Shown: positions 52,462 through 63,663, counted from the stretch's first letter. The stretch is DNA of 64,000 nucleotides from Bathynomus jamesi (GCA_023014485.1 JAJOZX010001868.1:626001-690000), one strand, 5' to 3'. Numbers and translations: made by a program. Notes: generated by a model not told the origin, from the letters alone.

Positions 52462-53585
52462 AATTGAAAATGAAATGAAAATAAAAAGGTTTATTGGTAG
52501 ACTATAGTCCATATGACAAATATTAATAATACAATGACAGTTCATACTAAGTATAGAAATATATACAGTTGATTAGAAATAATACAGTAATGTTGAAGTT
52601 AAGTTAAGTGAAGCTACAGACAGACACGTTTTTGTACCAAGAATTCCATAGCTTAGAGGATAAATGGCAGGACTCATGGATAGCTTGGATAATCGGGTTG
52701 GTTGATTTTTTAATTCTTTGCATTAGACTGTTCTGAGCATATCTTGTTACCTCTGGGAAGCTCGGGACATTGCAGGTAGCAAACATTTGCTGTCTGTATA
52801 TATTAATGCAGAAAGTATGAAAGAATATGTCTTTAGCTTCACTTGTACAGAACTGAAAGTTCCTTATAGTCATATTCACTTTAGCACAAAGGCTTTGAGA
52901 TTGTTTTCTTATATCTGAATCATCATTCAAGGAGCTGGTGATAGTTTGATCCAAATACTTAAACTCTTGTACATACTCAATTACCTTGCCTTTCATTTTA
53001 AACCTAATATCAGCTGGCTGGTTACAGCTTTTAGGATGAAATTGCATAACCTTAGTTTTTGTAACATTTCAAAACAATATCATGTTTCTGCAAATACACT
53101 TTGCAGACTTTTAGTAGCCAATCCAGACCTTTAACAGAGGGACTTATTAACACCATATCATTGGTATAAACTAAGTTATGTAGCCTTCTGTTATCTATAC
53201 AACATCCCACTGTTGCCTCATTAAGTGAAGCAATTAATCCATCAATATACACATTAAACAGCATAGGAGAGAGCAAGGAGCCTTGCCTCACCCTGCAAGA
53301 GGAGCCAAAACATTGAGATAGGACATTGCCCCACCTAATGGTAAAAGATTGGTGGGAATACCAAAATTTCAATAAATTTAATATGTACATGGGAATGTTT
53401 GTCTTCTAGCTTTTTAAATAAAGTATTGTGGTTCACTCTATCATATACCTTACTAATATCTAGGAAACAGCTATAAATAGTTGAATTACTGTCAGTGTAT
53501 TTTGGTATTATTTCTTTAAGTACATAGATACACAGGTCAGTTGAGTGGAACCTTTTAAAACCAAACTGATTAGATGTCCATAGGT
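52462..53585 (-). pseudogene. LINE reverse transcriptase relic, different family
   Basis: Minus-strand pieces: LWTSNQFGFKRFHSTDLCIY, YSCFLDISKVYDRVNH, WYSHQSFTIRWGNVLSQCF, RVRQGSLLSPMLFNVYIDGL, LVYTNDMVLISPS (catalytic ADD replaced by TND), MQFHPKSCNQPADIRFKMKG and VQEFKYLDQTITSSLNDDSD. Two shifts separate them. It differs from the CR1 copies in this window. The 3' end near 52462 is T/A rich (AATAAACC, TTTTCATTTCATTTTC inverse). The 5' side is cut by a hAT end at 53586. Confidence 0.8.
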
Positions 53586-53646
53586 CAGTGGTCTCCAAAC
53601 TTTTTTGATCATGCAAAAATAAATAACACGCACCCCTAATGAACAT
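53586..53646 (-). mobile_element. hAT 3' end, separated from its body
   Basis: CAGTGGTCTCCAAACTTTTT at 53586 is a hAT-type terminus. Only 61 bases remain before a (TA)n tract. A hAT C-terminal coding region on the minus strand at 63770-63982 has the right orientation to be the same element, split by insertions covering 53647-63663. Confidence 0.55.
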
Positions 53647-53968
53647 ATATATATAAATATATATATATTAGGGTGGCCCTTATATGACCTCAAAAACAGA
53701 AAGTGACGGAAATTTTGCTCTCACACCCCAAATAGATGCTATTTCAGGAGATAATTCATTGTGCAAAATTTTATTTGTATTGTTCAATATTTAGAGGTTG
53801 CCCTCATTATCTATATTTTGACACTATTGGCCCCAGGGCAATCAGGGCATGCAGGTCCCCCCTACTCAAAAGTAGTATTAGCTGCTCAAAGGCAGGGGTA
53901 TCATGGTTGCCAGCCACTCATTGTTACCTGCCTTTGTTCAAAAGTGTCGCTTTCTTGCAGTCTGGGAA

Positions 53969-54229
53969 CTACTTTCGGTGGTCTGCGATGACTTGAAGGA
54001 GGAATTGGAGCTGCTCCTCATCGCTGGTCAGCTTCTTGTTAAAGTCTTGAATAAGGGCAACTCCTCTCTCTGCTCTGTCATTGACCATAGCCAGGGACCA
54101 GACCAGATTTGTGGCAGCTTGGAAGCTTTGGGACTGGGGCCATTCATGGGGGTCTTGTCGGAGGAAATCATCTGGAAGGGCCAACTCTGTACTGAATGGA
54201 CGCATTTCCTGAGCTCTCTGATTTTGCAT
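53969..54229 (-). pseudogene. C-terminal exon of the HWD/CFDTTASNTG protein
   Basis: Encodes LALPDDFLRQDPHEWPQSQS, MVNDRAERGVALIQDFNKKL and LQFLLQVIADHRK. Content and orientation fit the end of the gene at 60392-62239, from which it is separated by the CR1 insertion. TAG at 53969 ends it. Confidence 0.6.
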
Positions 54230-54414
54230 CTACTTTTGTATATTGCTGAGAATTTTACTTTGGATAGTTTTTGAATTTTATATACTTGCGTTTAAATTTA
54301 CATTGTTATAGTTAAGTAATTGAATATTAGTGTTTTTTAGCGATTTAGAAGTTTTTATAGCGTGCCGGCTTAATTTAACTTATACCTGTGATGGTTTAAA
54401 TTTTTATCTCCGCG

Positions 54415-55449
54415 ATGCCGTCGCAGAAAGCGTCGTGTGTTAGGTGTAGGGTTAACCGGTGGTATTCGGAATTTAAGGATTATAACGGCGGTCCAGTGGT
54501 GATTACCGATAGATCAGTTTGTTTCTTTTGCGAGTTCATGGAGGAATTAGTGGACATAAAACGCAGTGTACGTGAGGTAGCGGATAGACTTGCAACGCTT
54601 GATGATGGCAGGGTTAGGGCTATGGTTGACGGAAGCCGAACCAATATTAACGTTGAAGACATTAGTAATTTGAAGGGTGAGGTGCGTAACTTAGTTTCTA
54701 GTTTAGGTAGCTTGTTGGGAAGGTTAGATAGAGTTGAGGAAGAGGTTAAGGTTAGTCCGAGAGTAGTAGATAGCGAGGGATTTAGAGAGGTTAAGGGTGG
54801 AGCTAGGCCGCGTACATTAGGTGATAGGAATCCCCCCCCTATCGAGGTTTCGAACCCTTTCGCCCATTTGGAAAGGGACGTGAATGAGGGGGAAACTATT
54901 TTAATTGGGGATTCTTTAGTGCGCCACATGGACAAAGAATTCATTAAACGGAATCCAACCAAGAGGAGGAGGGTCTGTCTCCCAGGGGCCAGGGTTGACA
55001 GAGTTAGAGATGAAGTGGATAGGGTTGACGTTGCTTCCCGTCACTCAATGTTGGTGACGATGGTAGGAGGCAACGACTCGTATAGGCCCGATACGAGAGT
55101 GCCTGACCTTTTGGAGAGATATAGGGGGTTAATTAGGTCCCTGAAGGCGAGGTCAGATAGGTCTTTAGTTCTAGGTATTACCCCTAGGCACGGGTTGGGT
55201 CTTAGAATTATGTCCAAAACAATATTTTTGAATAACAAATTAGAAGAGATTTGTGCTGAGGAAAATGTACCCTTCGTAAAGCTGTGGTCCGAATTCAATG
55301 ATCCTAGCCTTTTTATAAAAGATGGGGTGCATTTTAATGAAATAGGTAATGCTAGGCTAGGTAGGTTAATAGACGAAAGCGTGCAAAAGCTGTATAGGTC
55401 GAAGCCTTCTTTAAACGTTGTGGGTCCGGGAAACGCGGGCCCGACGTGA
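54415..55449 (+). CDS. CR1 ORF1 with zinc module and SGNH esterase
   Basis: 344 codons, intact. N-terminal CVRCRVNRW...CFFCEF suggests a small zinc module (residues 8-40). A coiled-coil-like helix (VDIKRSVREVADRLATLDD, EDISNLKGEVRNL) follows. The C-terminal domain is SGNH/GDSL-esterase-like: ILIGDSLVRH (Ser167), VGGND (218-221) and DGVHFNEIGNARLG (Asp303, His306). CR1 ORF1 proteins are known to carry such esterase domains; their role is unclear, possibly membrane or RNP related. The stop codon overlaps the ORF2 frame (GTGA at 55446-55449), suggesting coupled translation. Confidence 0.9.
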   Translation: MPSQKASCVRCRVNRWYSEFKDYNGGPVVITDRSVCFFCEFMEELVDIKRSVREVADRLATLDDGRVRAMVDGSRTNINVEDISNLKGEVRNLVSSLGSLLGRLDRVEEEVKVSPRVVDSEGFREVKGGARPRTLGDRNPPPIEVSNPFAHLERDVNEGETILIGDSLVRHMDKEFIKRNPTKRRRVCLPGARVDRVRDEVDRVDVASRHSMLVTMVGGNDSYRPDTRVPDLLERYRGLIRSLKARSDRSLVLGITPRHGLGLRIMSKTIFLNNKLEEICAEENVPFVKLWSEFNDPSLFIKDGVHFNEIGNARLGRLIDESVQKLYRSKPSLNVVGPGNAGPT

Positions 55450-57032
55450 TAAATAGTTTAAAACGGGGGCCTGTGGTAAAAAATAACTTAAACGTTTTTT
55501 ATTGCAACGCGCATAGTATTGGAAATAAATTAAATGAATTTAAGGCGGTAATTTATTCCGGCAACTATGATATAGTTGCTATCACTGAAACTTGGTTAAA
55601 TACCGTGACTCGGGACTTGTTGGGGGAACTTGAGATACCGGGTTTTAAACTCTTTACTAATGATAGGTTGCATAGATTTGGAGGCGGTGTTTTGCTGTAC
55701 ATTCGTAATTCCCTTAGGGCTATCGAGGTTAAGTTAGATTTTCCGGCAGCAATTAATGCAATCTGTGTTGAAGTTAGGGCGCGTACTATTAGTTTTATTT
55801 TTGTTGTTGTTTATAGACCTCCCGTTCAACCCCTCGATATAGATACTAGATTTTACTCACTTCTTGGTAATTTTATTGACAATCGGAATAGCATAATTGT
55901 CGGAGACTTTAACTGCCCTAATGTTAATTACGAGAATTTTACGGGTAATGAAGAGGGTTTGAGATTGGTTGAGTTTATGGATGATAACTTTTCACGACAG
56001 ATAGTTACCGAACCAACGCGCGGTGATAATATTTTAGATTTGGTGATGACGAATGGCGAGAATATAGTCGAAGGTTTAGAAGTAGGCGAGAGTTTAGGAT
56101 GTAGTGATCATCAAATTCTTAGGTTTAAGTTATTGATAGAAAACACTCAGGATAGTAACGTAATAGAAGTCCCTGATTTTCGTTGGGCTAATTTTGATAG
56201 TTTCGCGGATAGGATGAGAGTAGTGGACTGGGATAACTTATTTATGGGTAATGACACAAATTTGCGTTGGGTGGCGTTTAAAGAAAGTTTTAGGAATATT
56301 GAAAGGGAGTTTATTCCTCATTGGCCCAAGCGCGCTAGTAATCGTGGTAGACCGAAGTGGTGGAGTAGGGAAATAGGAGAGTTTATAAATGAGCGTAATA
56401 GAGCGTATAGACTTAGTAAGCGTAATGGCCAGGTAGCTAACTTTAATAGATATATCGAGCTTAGATGTCAGGTTAAAAGATCAGTTAGGAATGCCAAGCG
56501 TAATTTAGAGATACTTATAGCTGCGGATAGTAAACATAATCCAAAAAAGTTTTTTGAATACGTTAATAATCGTAAGCCGGTAAAAAATAACATAGGCCCT
56601 CTAGTGGATGTTAATGGTGCTTTGGCTTCTGACGGTCAGGCGATGGCGGGTATTTTCAATAACTTTTTTGTGACAGTTTTTACCGTAGAAGACGTAAATA
56701 ATGTTCCCGACGTGGATGATATCGTTCCATTTAGTAGCGAGACTATTTTGGATGAAATAACTGTTTACGAGGCTGAGATTGCGCATTATATCGATAGGCT
56801 AAAAGTTAGCAAGGCTCCAGGCCCTGACATTTTTTATCCCAGACATTTGAAAGAAGTTATCGTAGGCCCCTTAACGAAGATCTTTAATCAGTCACTCGAA
56901 ACGGGGATTATTCCTGAAGACTTTAAATTAGCTAATGTCACGGCTATTTTTAAAAAAGGCGACTGCGCGGTAGCTAGCAATTATAGGCCCATTAGCTTAA
57001 CGTCAATTGAGGTAAACTTTTGGAATCCGTAG
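55446..57032 (+). CDS. CR1 ORF2, endonuclease and start of RT
   Basis: 528 codons. EEP endonuclease: [13 protein letters not shown] (Asn21), AITETWLN (Glu48), [31 protein letters not shown] (Asp154, Asn156) and GCSDHQIL (Asp221, His222). The linker includes [20 protein letters not shown], and the RT begins [17 protein letters not shown] and NYRPISLTS. The frame ends at EVNFWNP because of a one-base change near 57015; the RT goes on at 57020. Only this shift and the later insertion disable it. Confidence 0.9.
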   Translation: MINSLKRGPVVKNNLNVFYCNAHSIGNKLNEFKAVIYSGNYDIVAITETWLNTVTRDLLGELEIPGFKLFTNDRLHRFGGGVLLYIRNSLRAIEVKLDFPAAINAICVEVRARTISFIFVVVYRPPVQPLDIDTRFYSLLGNFIDNRNSIIVGDFNCPNVNYENFTGNEEGLRLVEFMDDNFSRQIVTEPTRGDNILDLVMTNGENIVEGLEVGESLGCSDHQILRFKLLIENTQDSNVIEVPDFRWANFDSFADRMRVVDWDNLFMGNDTNLRWVAFKESFRNIEREFIPHWPKRASNRGRPKWWSREIGEFINERNRAYRLSKRNGQVANFNRYIELRCQVKRSVRNAKRNLEILIAADSKHNPKKFFEYVNNRKPVKNNIGPLVDVNGALASDGQAMAGIFNNFFVTVFTVEDVNNVPDVDDIVPFSSETILDEITVYEAEIAHYIDRLKVSKAPGPDIFYPRHLKEVIVGPLTKIFNQSLETGIIPEDFKLANVTAIFKKGDCAVASNYRPISLTSIEVNFWNP

Positions 57033-57445
57033 TTAGGGATCATATTATCGATCACTTAGAAAGTAGAGATTTGATTAATAGTAGTCAGCATGGGTTTCAA
57101 TGCCATAGGTCTTGTTTAACTAATTTGTTAGAATTTTATAACGAAATAGTGCGCGAATACGATAGGCATAGGTCAGCTGACATTATTTATTTAGATTTTA
57201 AAAAGGCATTCGATACAGTTCCGCATAGGAGACTAATTGCGAAGGTTAAAGCGCACGGTATACGCGGTCAGGTAGCTAACTGGTTGGAAGAATGGCTTCG
57301 TGCTAGGAGACAGAGGGCCGTAGTTAATGGTAGTGAATCAGGGTGGTTAGATGTAGGTAGCGGTGTCCCACAGGGTTCAGTGTTAGGCCCATTGCTATTC
57401 GTAATTTACATTAACGACATAGATGTAGGATTGACTAGTAAATAG
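57020..57445 (+). pseudogene. CR1 ORF2 RT palm, part 1
   Basis: [97 protein letters not shown], ending GLTSK and a stop where foreign sequence starts. The FVDD block is at 59045. Confidence 0.9.
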
Positions 57446-57630
57446 CTGGAATAGTTTGCTGGTAGAAGTAATTAGTAGCATGTCTATAAACATGTTTAAG
57501 AATCGATTGGACGCGCATGTTGATAGAAAGGGTATAGTTTAAGGTAGTAAAATTAAGGCTTTGTGGGGATAGATCCCACAGCTCAACACAAGTGTTGTGG
57601 GATATAGGGAGGCAGCGTCTTGGGTTAGGG

Positions 57631-58159
57631 CAGTGATTCCCAACGTGGGGCGCACGCCCCACAGGGGGGCAATTTGAATATTTTGGGGGGCAATTTGAAA
57701 ATGCTACAATAAAATGAAATTTATACATAATAATTTTTATAAGTAAATATATTTTAAAATTTCAATAACATATAATTAAATTACTTTTTTGTGAATTTAA
57801 AATTGCAACTTTTCAACTGAGAAGTTTTATTTCAAGGAAATAATATAGTTAGCTTCAATCTCAAGTTTCTTGACTCATATTTAATGTAACTCATATTGAA
57901 TGTACTCATATTATTGAAATTTAAAATTATAACTTTTCAACTGAGAAATTTTATTTCAAGGTAATAATTTAGTTAGCTTCAACCTCTAGTTTATTTACTC
58001 ATATTGAATGTACGGTAACTCATATTAAATGTACTCATATTATTGTAAATTTTAAATAATACCTTTTTAACACCAAATTTGTTTTTATATTAATGGGGGG
58101 CATCAAATTTTTTGAGGTGTCGAGGTGGGGCATGGCGCAAAAAAGGTTGGGAACCACTG
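57631..58159. mobile_element. hAT MITE
   Basis: 529 bp. The ends are CAGTGATTCCCAACGTGGGG and, inverted, CAGTGGTTCCCAACCTTTTT, with an 8 bp duplication GGTTAGGG at 57623-57630 and 58160-58167. The interior has an approximately 118 bp tandem duplication (CAACTGAGAAGTTTTATTTC, near 57795-58050) and no ORF. Confidence 0.93.
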
Positions 58160-58365
58160 GGTTAGGGGATACTCTCTGTCCTTACACACCCCATTTAAAG
58201 AGATTCCTCTGCCGAGCGGTGCCCCCCATAGTACTGTGAGGTATTGAAAAACTCATGATCTTCACTTGCCCCACAAACACCTTTAAATGGGTGCACACAC
58301 ATTTCTATATTACTGTACAGTCTTTACAGCCACACCTACACTTTTCCTCGTAAGTGTATATATTG

Positions 58366-58830
58366 TAATGTATATGGTTGTAAATTTGACTTGGTCCGCA
58401 ATCGATATAAACCGTGACTTGATGGATACCGTAATGAAATTGACTGGATTCTTTGGATCTGATATATTTGCATATCCATTATAAATAGATATAGAATGTA
58501 ACATATTTGTGGATAGTAGTCTATTATGACTTGATCCTCTGGATCGAGAGATTCTATCTTTAGTTTTAAATCGATAATTAATTATTTTTAAATTGATAAT
58601 GTATATGGTTGTAAATTTTGACTTGGTCCGCAATCGATATGGACCGTGACTTGATGGATACCATAATGAAATTGACTGGATTCTTTGGATCTGATATATT
58701 TGCATGTCCGTTATAAATAGATATAGAATGTAACATATTTGTGGATAGTAGTCTATTATGACTTGCTCCTCTGGACCGAGAGATTCTATCTTTAGTTTTA
58801 AACCGATAATTAATTATTTTTAAATTGATA
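58366..58830. repeat. Two-unit 232 bp tandem duplication
   Basis: ATGTATATGGTTGTAAATTT starts units at about 58367 and 58599; the units are nearly identical through TAATTAATTATTTTTAAATT. Confidence 0.88.
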
Positions 58831-59035
58831 ATTATTTAGTTTCGTAAAAATTGGTCATTGCCAATTTACTGGCAGTTTTTAAATAAGTTTCTTATGTTCT
58901 TGTAGTTCGGAACCCACGTAAAATTGTAGGTCCCCTCCGCCACCACGGAGGACATACACAATACACAATTACGAACACAGTTAGGTAGACCAGCCATGAG
59001 TGGATCCTAGGGTCTTTGTTGGTCTGAAACATTAT

Positions 59036-59831
59036 AACATTATAACAAAATTCGTGGACGATACTAAAACAGGCGGTAAGGTTGTTAATGAGGACGATAG
59101 AAATAGGATTATGGAGTGGACAGATAAGTGGCAGATGCAATTTAACGTAGACAAATGTAAAGTTTTGCATATAGGTTCTCGCAACAATAATTACGCGTAT
59201 ACGATGGATGATAGGGAGTTAGCGAGCATTGACGAGGAAGTAGATTTAGGCGTACTTGTATCTAAGGATTTAAAGGTTAGGAACCAGTGCCTGGAGTCTT
59301 GCGCAAAAGCTAATAGGATGTTAGGCTTCATAGCGCGTAATTTCGAATTTAAATCGAAGGATATTATATTGCCCCTTTACAAGTCCCTAGTCAGGCCTCA
59401 TTTAGAATATGTAGTTCAGTTTTGGTGCCCGTACTTGCGTGAGGATATTGATAGGTTAGAAAGGGTTCAGCGTCGTGCCACGAAACTTATTCCGTCATTG
59501 CGCAATAAGCCTTATGAAGATAGGATTAATGAGTTAGACCTGTATTCACTCGAAACTAGGAGATTAAGGGGGGAGCTTATTGAAGTTTTCAAAATCGTTA
59601 ATAACATCGATAACGTAAATTTTGACATTGTTCACTTTTGATAATAGTAATACTCACAATAACGGATTTAAGTTGCGTGGCAGGCGTTTTATTACTAATA
59701 TCGCTAAAAACTTTACGTTTAAAGTAATTGATAAATGGAATAATCTTCCCGCGTCAGTCGTTCATTCTACCAGCGTTAATATGTTTAAGAACCGTCTTGA
59801 CAGACATTTTAAAGGTATTAACGTTGTTTAA
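59036..59831 (+). pseudogene. CR1 ORF2 RT palm part 2 and C-terminus
   Basis: KFVDDTKTGGKVV carries the catalytic Asp pair (Ala of FADD replaced by Val). Then WTDKWQMQFNVDKCKVLHIG, LGVLVSKDLKV, YKSLVRPHLEYVVQFWCPY, RLERVQRRATKLIPSLRNK, ELDLYSLETRRLRGELIEVF; a one-base change near 59635; then NNGFKLRGRRFITNIAKNFT, IDKWNNLPASVV, MFKNRLDRHF and stop at 59829. Confidence 0.9.
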
Positions 59832-59957
59832 TTTAAAAAACAACAAAGTTAGCAACAGAAGCTCTGGTGGTGGTGCTCGAGGATGAGTCTGTTGATGATG
59901 AATGCCAGCTTGTGACATGCCAGCAATAAAATTATTTAAAAAAAAAAAAAAAAAAAT

Positions 59958-60391
59958 TAAACACGAATGTAGATGTAGCTCATAGCGTAAACTAACCCAC
60001 TTTTTGTTTAACTTTACCTACTTTTTTTTTTTTTTTCCTCCTTATCCTCTCCTTACTTTGCATGTCTCTAACTCTTTTCTTGCATGTTTGTAGTTTGCAT
60101 GGTATGACAGTGAGTTAAGACTGTGTTTGCATGGTTTGTAAGCGTTCTTATTTTACTTCTTTTCATCTTTCACCCCTCTCCTATTCTCTCTGACTATTTT
60201 TCTGACTTGTCGGCAGTGGCTGGCGGATGATGATGGTGAGACACTTTTCCTCTTTTTCTGAATGAATGTTAACCCATGAGTGATAGGTGTTGCTCTTACT
60301 TAACCCCTTATTCTCTTCTCTTCTCTTAACCCGCTACTCTTTCCTTTCTCTCGGGCTAACCTTAGAGTGGATCTTAGGGTCTTTGTTAGCC
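59958..60391. other. No supported gene; T-rich, possible intron
   Basis: Holds a T16 run at 60029-60043 and pyrimidine-rich sequence. It lies between the CR1 A-tail and the large-transposon gene, and may be intron of that gene or distal CR1 3' UTR. Confidence 0.35.
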
Positions 60392-62239
60392 TTAGCTTCT
60401 GTAGATCCTTGCATCCAGCTTTGGTCTTTTGGGAGGATCTTCTTCTTCCTCGCCTTCCATGGCTTCCACCATCAACTGCTTTGTTCCCCAGGACACCCTT
60501 TCATCGAAGAGAGAGAAACCAACCAGTTCCTCGGAAAGATACCACAGATGGTGTGAGAGCTTCTTGGTGGTTGCCTTGCTGATGGCCTCATGTGGGTACT
60601 TCAACAAGGACTTCATGAGGAGGAAGTCATTGAGAGGGGCCTGGTGAGGAAGTGGAGCCATTGTCCAGGCTTTTGCCTACATGATGACAGCGAACAAGGC
60701 GAGTTCTTTGATGCCCTTCTCCTCCACTACGGTCAACTTGAACTGGTCCCGAAAAAGCCAGATCTTGATGGCATAGAGGACCTTGGCCAACCAGCGAGCT
60801 CAATGCATTGCTCCAGGAGCACTGAAGTGAATGCCTCGCTGTGGGGTCCCCCCAAGGAAGATGATGCAGAGTTCCACGAGTTCCCTGTAATCTTCCCTGG
60901 TATGCTCCATCTGGGACTGGAAGAACTGAAGGAATTCTTCCTTGACCGGGGCAACTGCAGCCTTCACAACAGGATCAGTGATCGCGGGCTTGAAATCCTT
61001 CTGGTTGATGAAAGACCACTTCTCCCGAAACTGATTGAAGAGCTGGATATCCGGTCCTGTTGATGGAACTCGCAGTGTGGCCTTGAAAGCCACTCTGATC
61101 ACCAGTTCCAAGATGTGGTGATGACAAGCAAGGTAGAGAAGATCTCTTCCCAGCTTCTGTTCAATCAGGCAGCTGGCTCTGGAGCAATGTCCTGTGTTGG
61201 ATGCTGTTGTATCAAAACAGAGTTTTAACCCAGTCACTGATATCCCACTCCTGCAGGCAAGCAACAATAGCTGATGCTTGAGCCTCCCTGGTTCCTGTGT
61301 GAAGCTTTGGGACCCCAAGAAGCTTCTCAACTTGCCACGAAACAATGATTGGAAGACACTCTACGTGCTCCCTGCTCGTCAAGTCCTCCATCAACTTCCT
61401 GTCCCAATGGATGATGAGGGGACCTTCACCTGGGAATTCTTCCTTCATCTTTTGTGCCATCTCCGATCGGTGCCAAGCCCGGAGTTGCTGAATGGAGTTG
61501 CGGTTTATGTTCAGCTCTTCCGCATTCCATCCGAGACTGCTAACAGCTTCCGTCAGTATGTAGGTGGCTCTCCTGGAGGAGATCTGTGTCCTGTCAAGTG
61601 CAGCTGCCAGTCTGGCTGTCATGATGTTGGTCCTCCCCCTACTTCGCTTCAGAGGGCACGCTCCTCCACAGGCACCTGAGTCATCCCCTGTCTCCTCTTT
61701 GGATGTGTAGGAATAAGATGACTCAAAAATGCTCGAAAATGCTCGGCTGGTAGATGCTTCGCACTCCTCAGTGGCTTTCCTCTTCCGGAGCTTCCCTGAA
61801 CATTCCTCTTCGCTGCTGCTTCATTCCTTCTCATTTGCTCCAAGTCCAGTCCAGTGATGTATCCAGTCCTGTCCTGCCTCTGCATCTGGAGGAAGGCCTT
61901 GTCTTCAGGGTTCTTGATTATCTTCATGGCATCCGCATGCGCAATGTCGAACAAATCATTCAACTTCTTAAAATCATCATCTTTTTTCTTGTGCGCATCG
62001 CCAGTCCTGGTCTTGTTTTTTTTCAGCCCTTTCCACTCATTGAAGGTCTGTTCGAGTTTGGCAATGCAGTGCTGTTCAACCTGAGTAAGAATGCTTGCCA
62101 AATGCCAGAATTCCATTATGGTCCTGATGGTGTTGCGGCTTGCCTCATGGACAGGCTGCTGCTTCTCCTTGTGAAGGAAGAGGAAATAGCCAAAGGCCTG
62201 ACCAATGGAAGGAAGCTTCCTATCCCTGATTTCTTCCAC
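60392..62239 (-). pseudogene. Unnamed transposase-like protein (HWD / CFDTTASNTG family)
   Basis: Reads from 62239: IRDRKLPSIGQAFGYFLFLH, KKKDDDFKKLNDLFDIAHAD, RQDRTGYITGLDLEQMRRNE, TARLAAALDRTQIS, IIHWDRKLMEDLT (candidate acidic residue 1), CFDTTASNTGHCSRASCLIE (candidate 2), LGRDLLYLACHHHILELVI, EDYRELVELCIIFLGG, HFSAPGAMH, then stop, ARWLAKVLYAIKIWLFRDQF, stop, AKAWTMAPLPHQAPLNDFLL and HHLWYLSEELVGFSLFDE. Both internal stops (TGA near 60800, TAG near 60680) are explained by C-to-T changes of CGA and CAG. One frame change occurs near 61650 and another near 61215. The element ends around it make a transposase role likely; the superfamily is unknown to me. Confidence 0.65.
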
Positions 62240-62496
62240 AAAATAAATACCAAGATAATGCTTCTGTCACATATCCATCATGTATCAATCCTGCAAATGA
62301 GAACAAGAGTATGATTAATTAGTATGAGTAATTGAGTATACCGAAAACCTAAAAGAAGGAAAACTTTGACATGCCAGGGCAACCTCTAAATATTTCTCAA
62401 AAACTGTCATATTTCGCACAGTGCAGTTAGATGAGTAACAGAACAAATTGAGTGGGTGAGAGGATACAAAATTGACACTTCAGTTTTAAGGGCCAC

Positions 62497-62501
<5 letters not shown>

Positions 62502-62561
<60 letters not shown>
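62502..62561. repeat. (TA)n microsatellite
   Basis: About 30 TA units between the large transposon end and the Penelope fragment. Confidence 0.95.
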
Positions 62562-62563
<2 letters not shown>

Positions 62564-63616
62564 TTGTATAATTTATGTATAATTTATGTTCCAACTATCA
62601 ATGTCTGCATAATGAATTTGTTTTTTTAAGAAAATATTTTGTGAATAATGGCTATCCTTTGCAGATTGTAGAAAACGCTATCAATAGATTTCTAGCTAAC
62701 ATTTACAAACCTAAAAAGTATAATTTTAACGTTCCAAAAAATGTATATTATCTTGTGCTCCCAGAAATGGGGTATCTGAATTCCTATTGCCGTAATAACC
62801 TTCTGCCACTTCTTAGTAAATTTTATTGTCAAATAGATTTTAAACTAGTATTTGTCAACCGTCGTTCTATTGGCTCATATTTTAATGTTAAAGACCGTGT
62901 ATCGGATGCTCTGCGCAGTGCTGTCGTTTATGAATTCAAGTGTCCCCGATGTGATCGGAGCTATATTGGTAGCACTGTGCGGAGCCTCGAGTCGCGTTTC
63001 TGTGCCCATATGGGCATAAGCCATAGAACTGACAAACCTTTGAAAACTAAAGAAGCTTCAGCTATACGCAGCCATGTTGTTCTATGCAAAGTCGATATAA
63101 CTTTAGCTAATTTTAACATTTTAGATTCCGCTCCGTGTGAGCAAACGTTAAGACTTTTAGAATTGTATATTAAAAAACTCTCCCCTTCGCTTAACTCTGA
63201 TATTTCATCCGTTCCCCTCCGTCTAAACTGAACATCTTGAACAACCAACCTTTACTTGGTTTTAGATGCTTCTGTTTTTTAGTTTTGCCTCGGAATCTGT
63301 GCTGCTTAGACTTAAGGTGTGTTCCTTTTAGTGTGGGTTTTTAATTTTTTAGTGTTTTAAAAGATAGCCTGTGAATTTTTAGTTTTTTGAGTTTTACATT
63401 TTGTATTTTATAGCTGTTATTCATTGTTCGTTTTTAGTGTCACTTTTATTGTTTTAAAGCTTGTTAATTGTTCGCTTTTGTTTCATAATAGTCATTATGG
63501 TTTTAATTGTAACTTTCTAGAATTTTTTTAGTGTGACTTTGTTTTTAATGCTTGTGGATTTTTTCCCTATTTTAATTTGTTAATGTCATTATGGTTTTTA
63601 ATATTATGTTTTTAAC

Positions 63617-63620
<4 letters not shown>
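62562..63620 (+). mobile_element. Penelope-like element, 5' truncated
   Basis: Only the C-terminal endonuclease part and the 3' flank remain, bracketed by (TA)n tracts at 62502-62561 and 63621-63663. The 3' flank (63232-63620) is T-rich and repeats GTTTTTAGTGT/TTTTTAGTGTGACTTT-like phrases; no gene there. Confidence 0.75.
62575..63231 (+). pseudogene. Penelope-like GIY-YIG endonuclease region
   Basis: 218 codons open. The first part (FLRKYFVNNGYPLQIVENAI) is the linker after the RT. Then VYEFKCPRCDRSYIGSTVRS (119-138), the Penelope-type zinc-finger/GIY-YIG junction, FCAHMGISHRTDKP (142-155), and CEQTLRLLELYIKKLSPSLN (188-207) with the likely catalytic Glu196. RT motifs are missing, so the copy is dead on arrival even though the frame is open. 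The enzyme would cleave target DNA. Confidence 0.85.

Positions 63621-63663
<43 letters not shown>
63621..63663. repeat. (TA)n microsatellite
   Basis: TA repeats closing the Penelope fragment on its 3' side. Confidence 0.93.

Larger units (their letters stand above)
57446..59035 (+). mobile_element. Insertion in CR1: truncated CR1 tail plus later insert
   Basis: Begins with the end of another CR1 ORF2 (SSMSINMFKNRLDAHVDRKG, stop near 57541) and its 3' UTR, so it looks like a 5'-truncated CR1 copy. Its UTR holds a hAT MITE (57631-58159), an inverted pair (ACCCCATTTAAAG/CTTTAAATGGGTG, 58190-58290), a 232 bp tandem duplication, and ends in ATTATAAC twice (59027-59043), a CR1-like terminal repeat. 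Confidence 0.6.
54240..59957 (+). mobile_element. CR1 retrotransposon with complete ORF1
   Basis: Plus-strand LINE: 5' UTR about 54240-54414, ORF1 54415-55449, ORF2 55446-57445 and 59036-59831, 3' UTR with AATAAA near 59925 and an A-run at 59938-59956. A 1.6 kb insertion (57446-59035) splits the RT just before the FVDD motif. It interrupts the gene of the large transposon. The 3' limit could instead be near 60390, where a 30 bp motif (GTGGATCTTAGGGTCTTTGT) recurs from 58995. Confidence 0.8.
53669..62499 (-). mobile_element. Large DNA transposon of unnamed family, GGGTGGCCCTTA ends
   Basis: The left end TTAGGGTGGCCCTTATATGA (53668-) and inverted right end ATGGGTGGCCCTTAAAACTG (62499-) share further blocks (AAGTG.C, AATTTTG.TCTCAC, ATTTAGAGGTTGCCCT), giving TIRs of about 135-150 bp. 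(TA)n tracts flank both ends, so the target duplication cannot be read. One minus-strand gene (62239 to 53969) fills the interior apart from a CR1 insertion at about 54240-60390. Confidence 0.7.

Noticed and set aside
60287..61063. Plus-strand frames over the large transposon gene
   Set aside because: Antisense shadows; the minus-strand reading has the conserved blocks.
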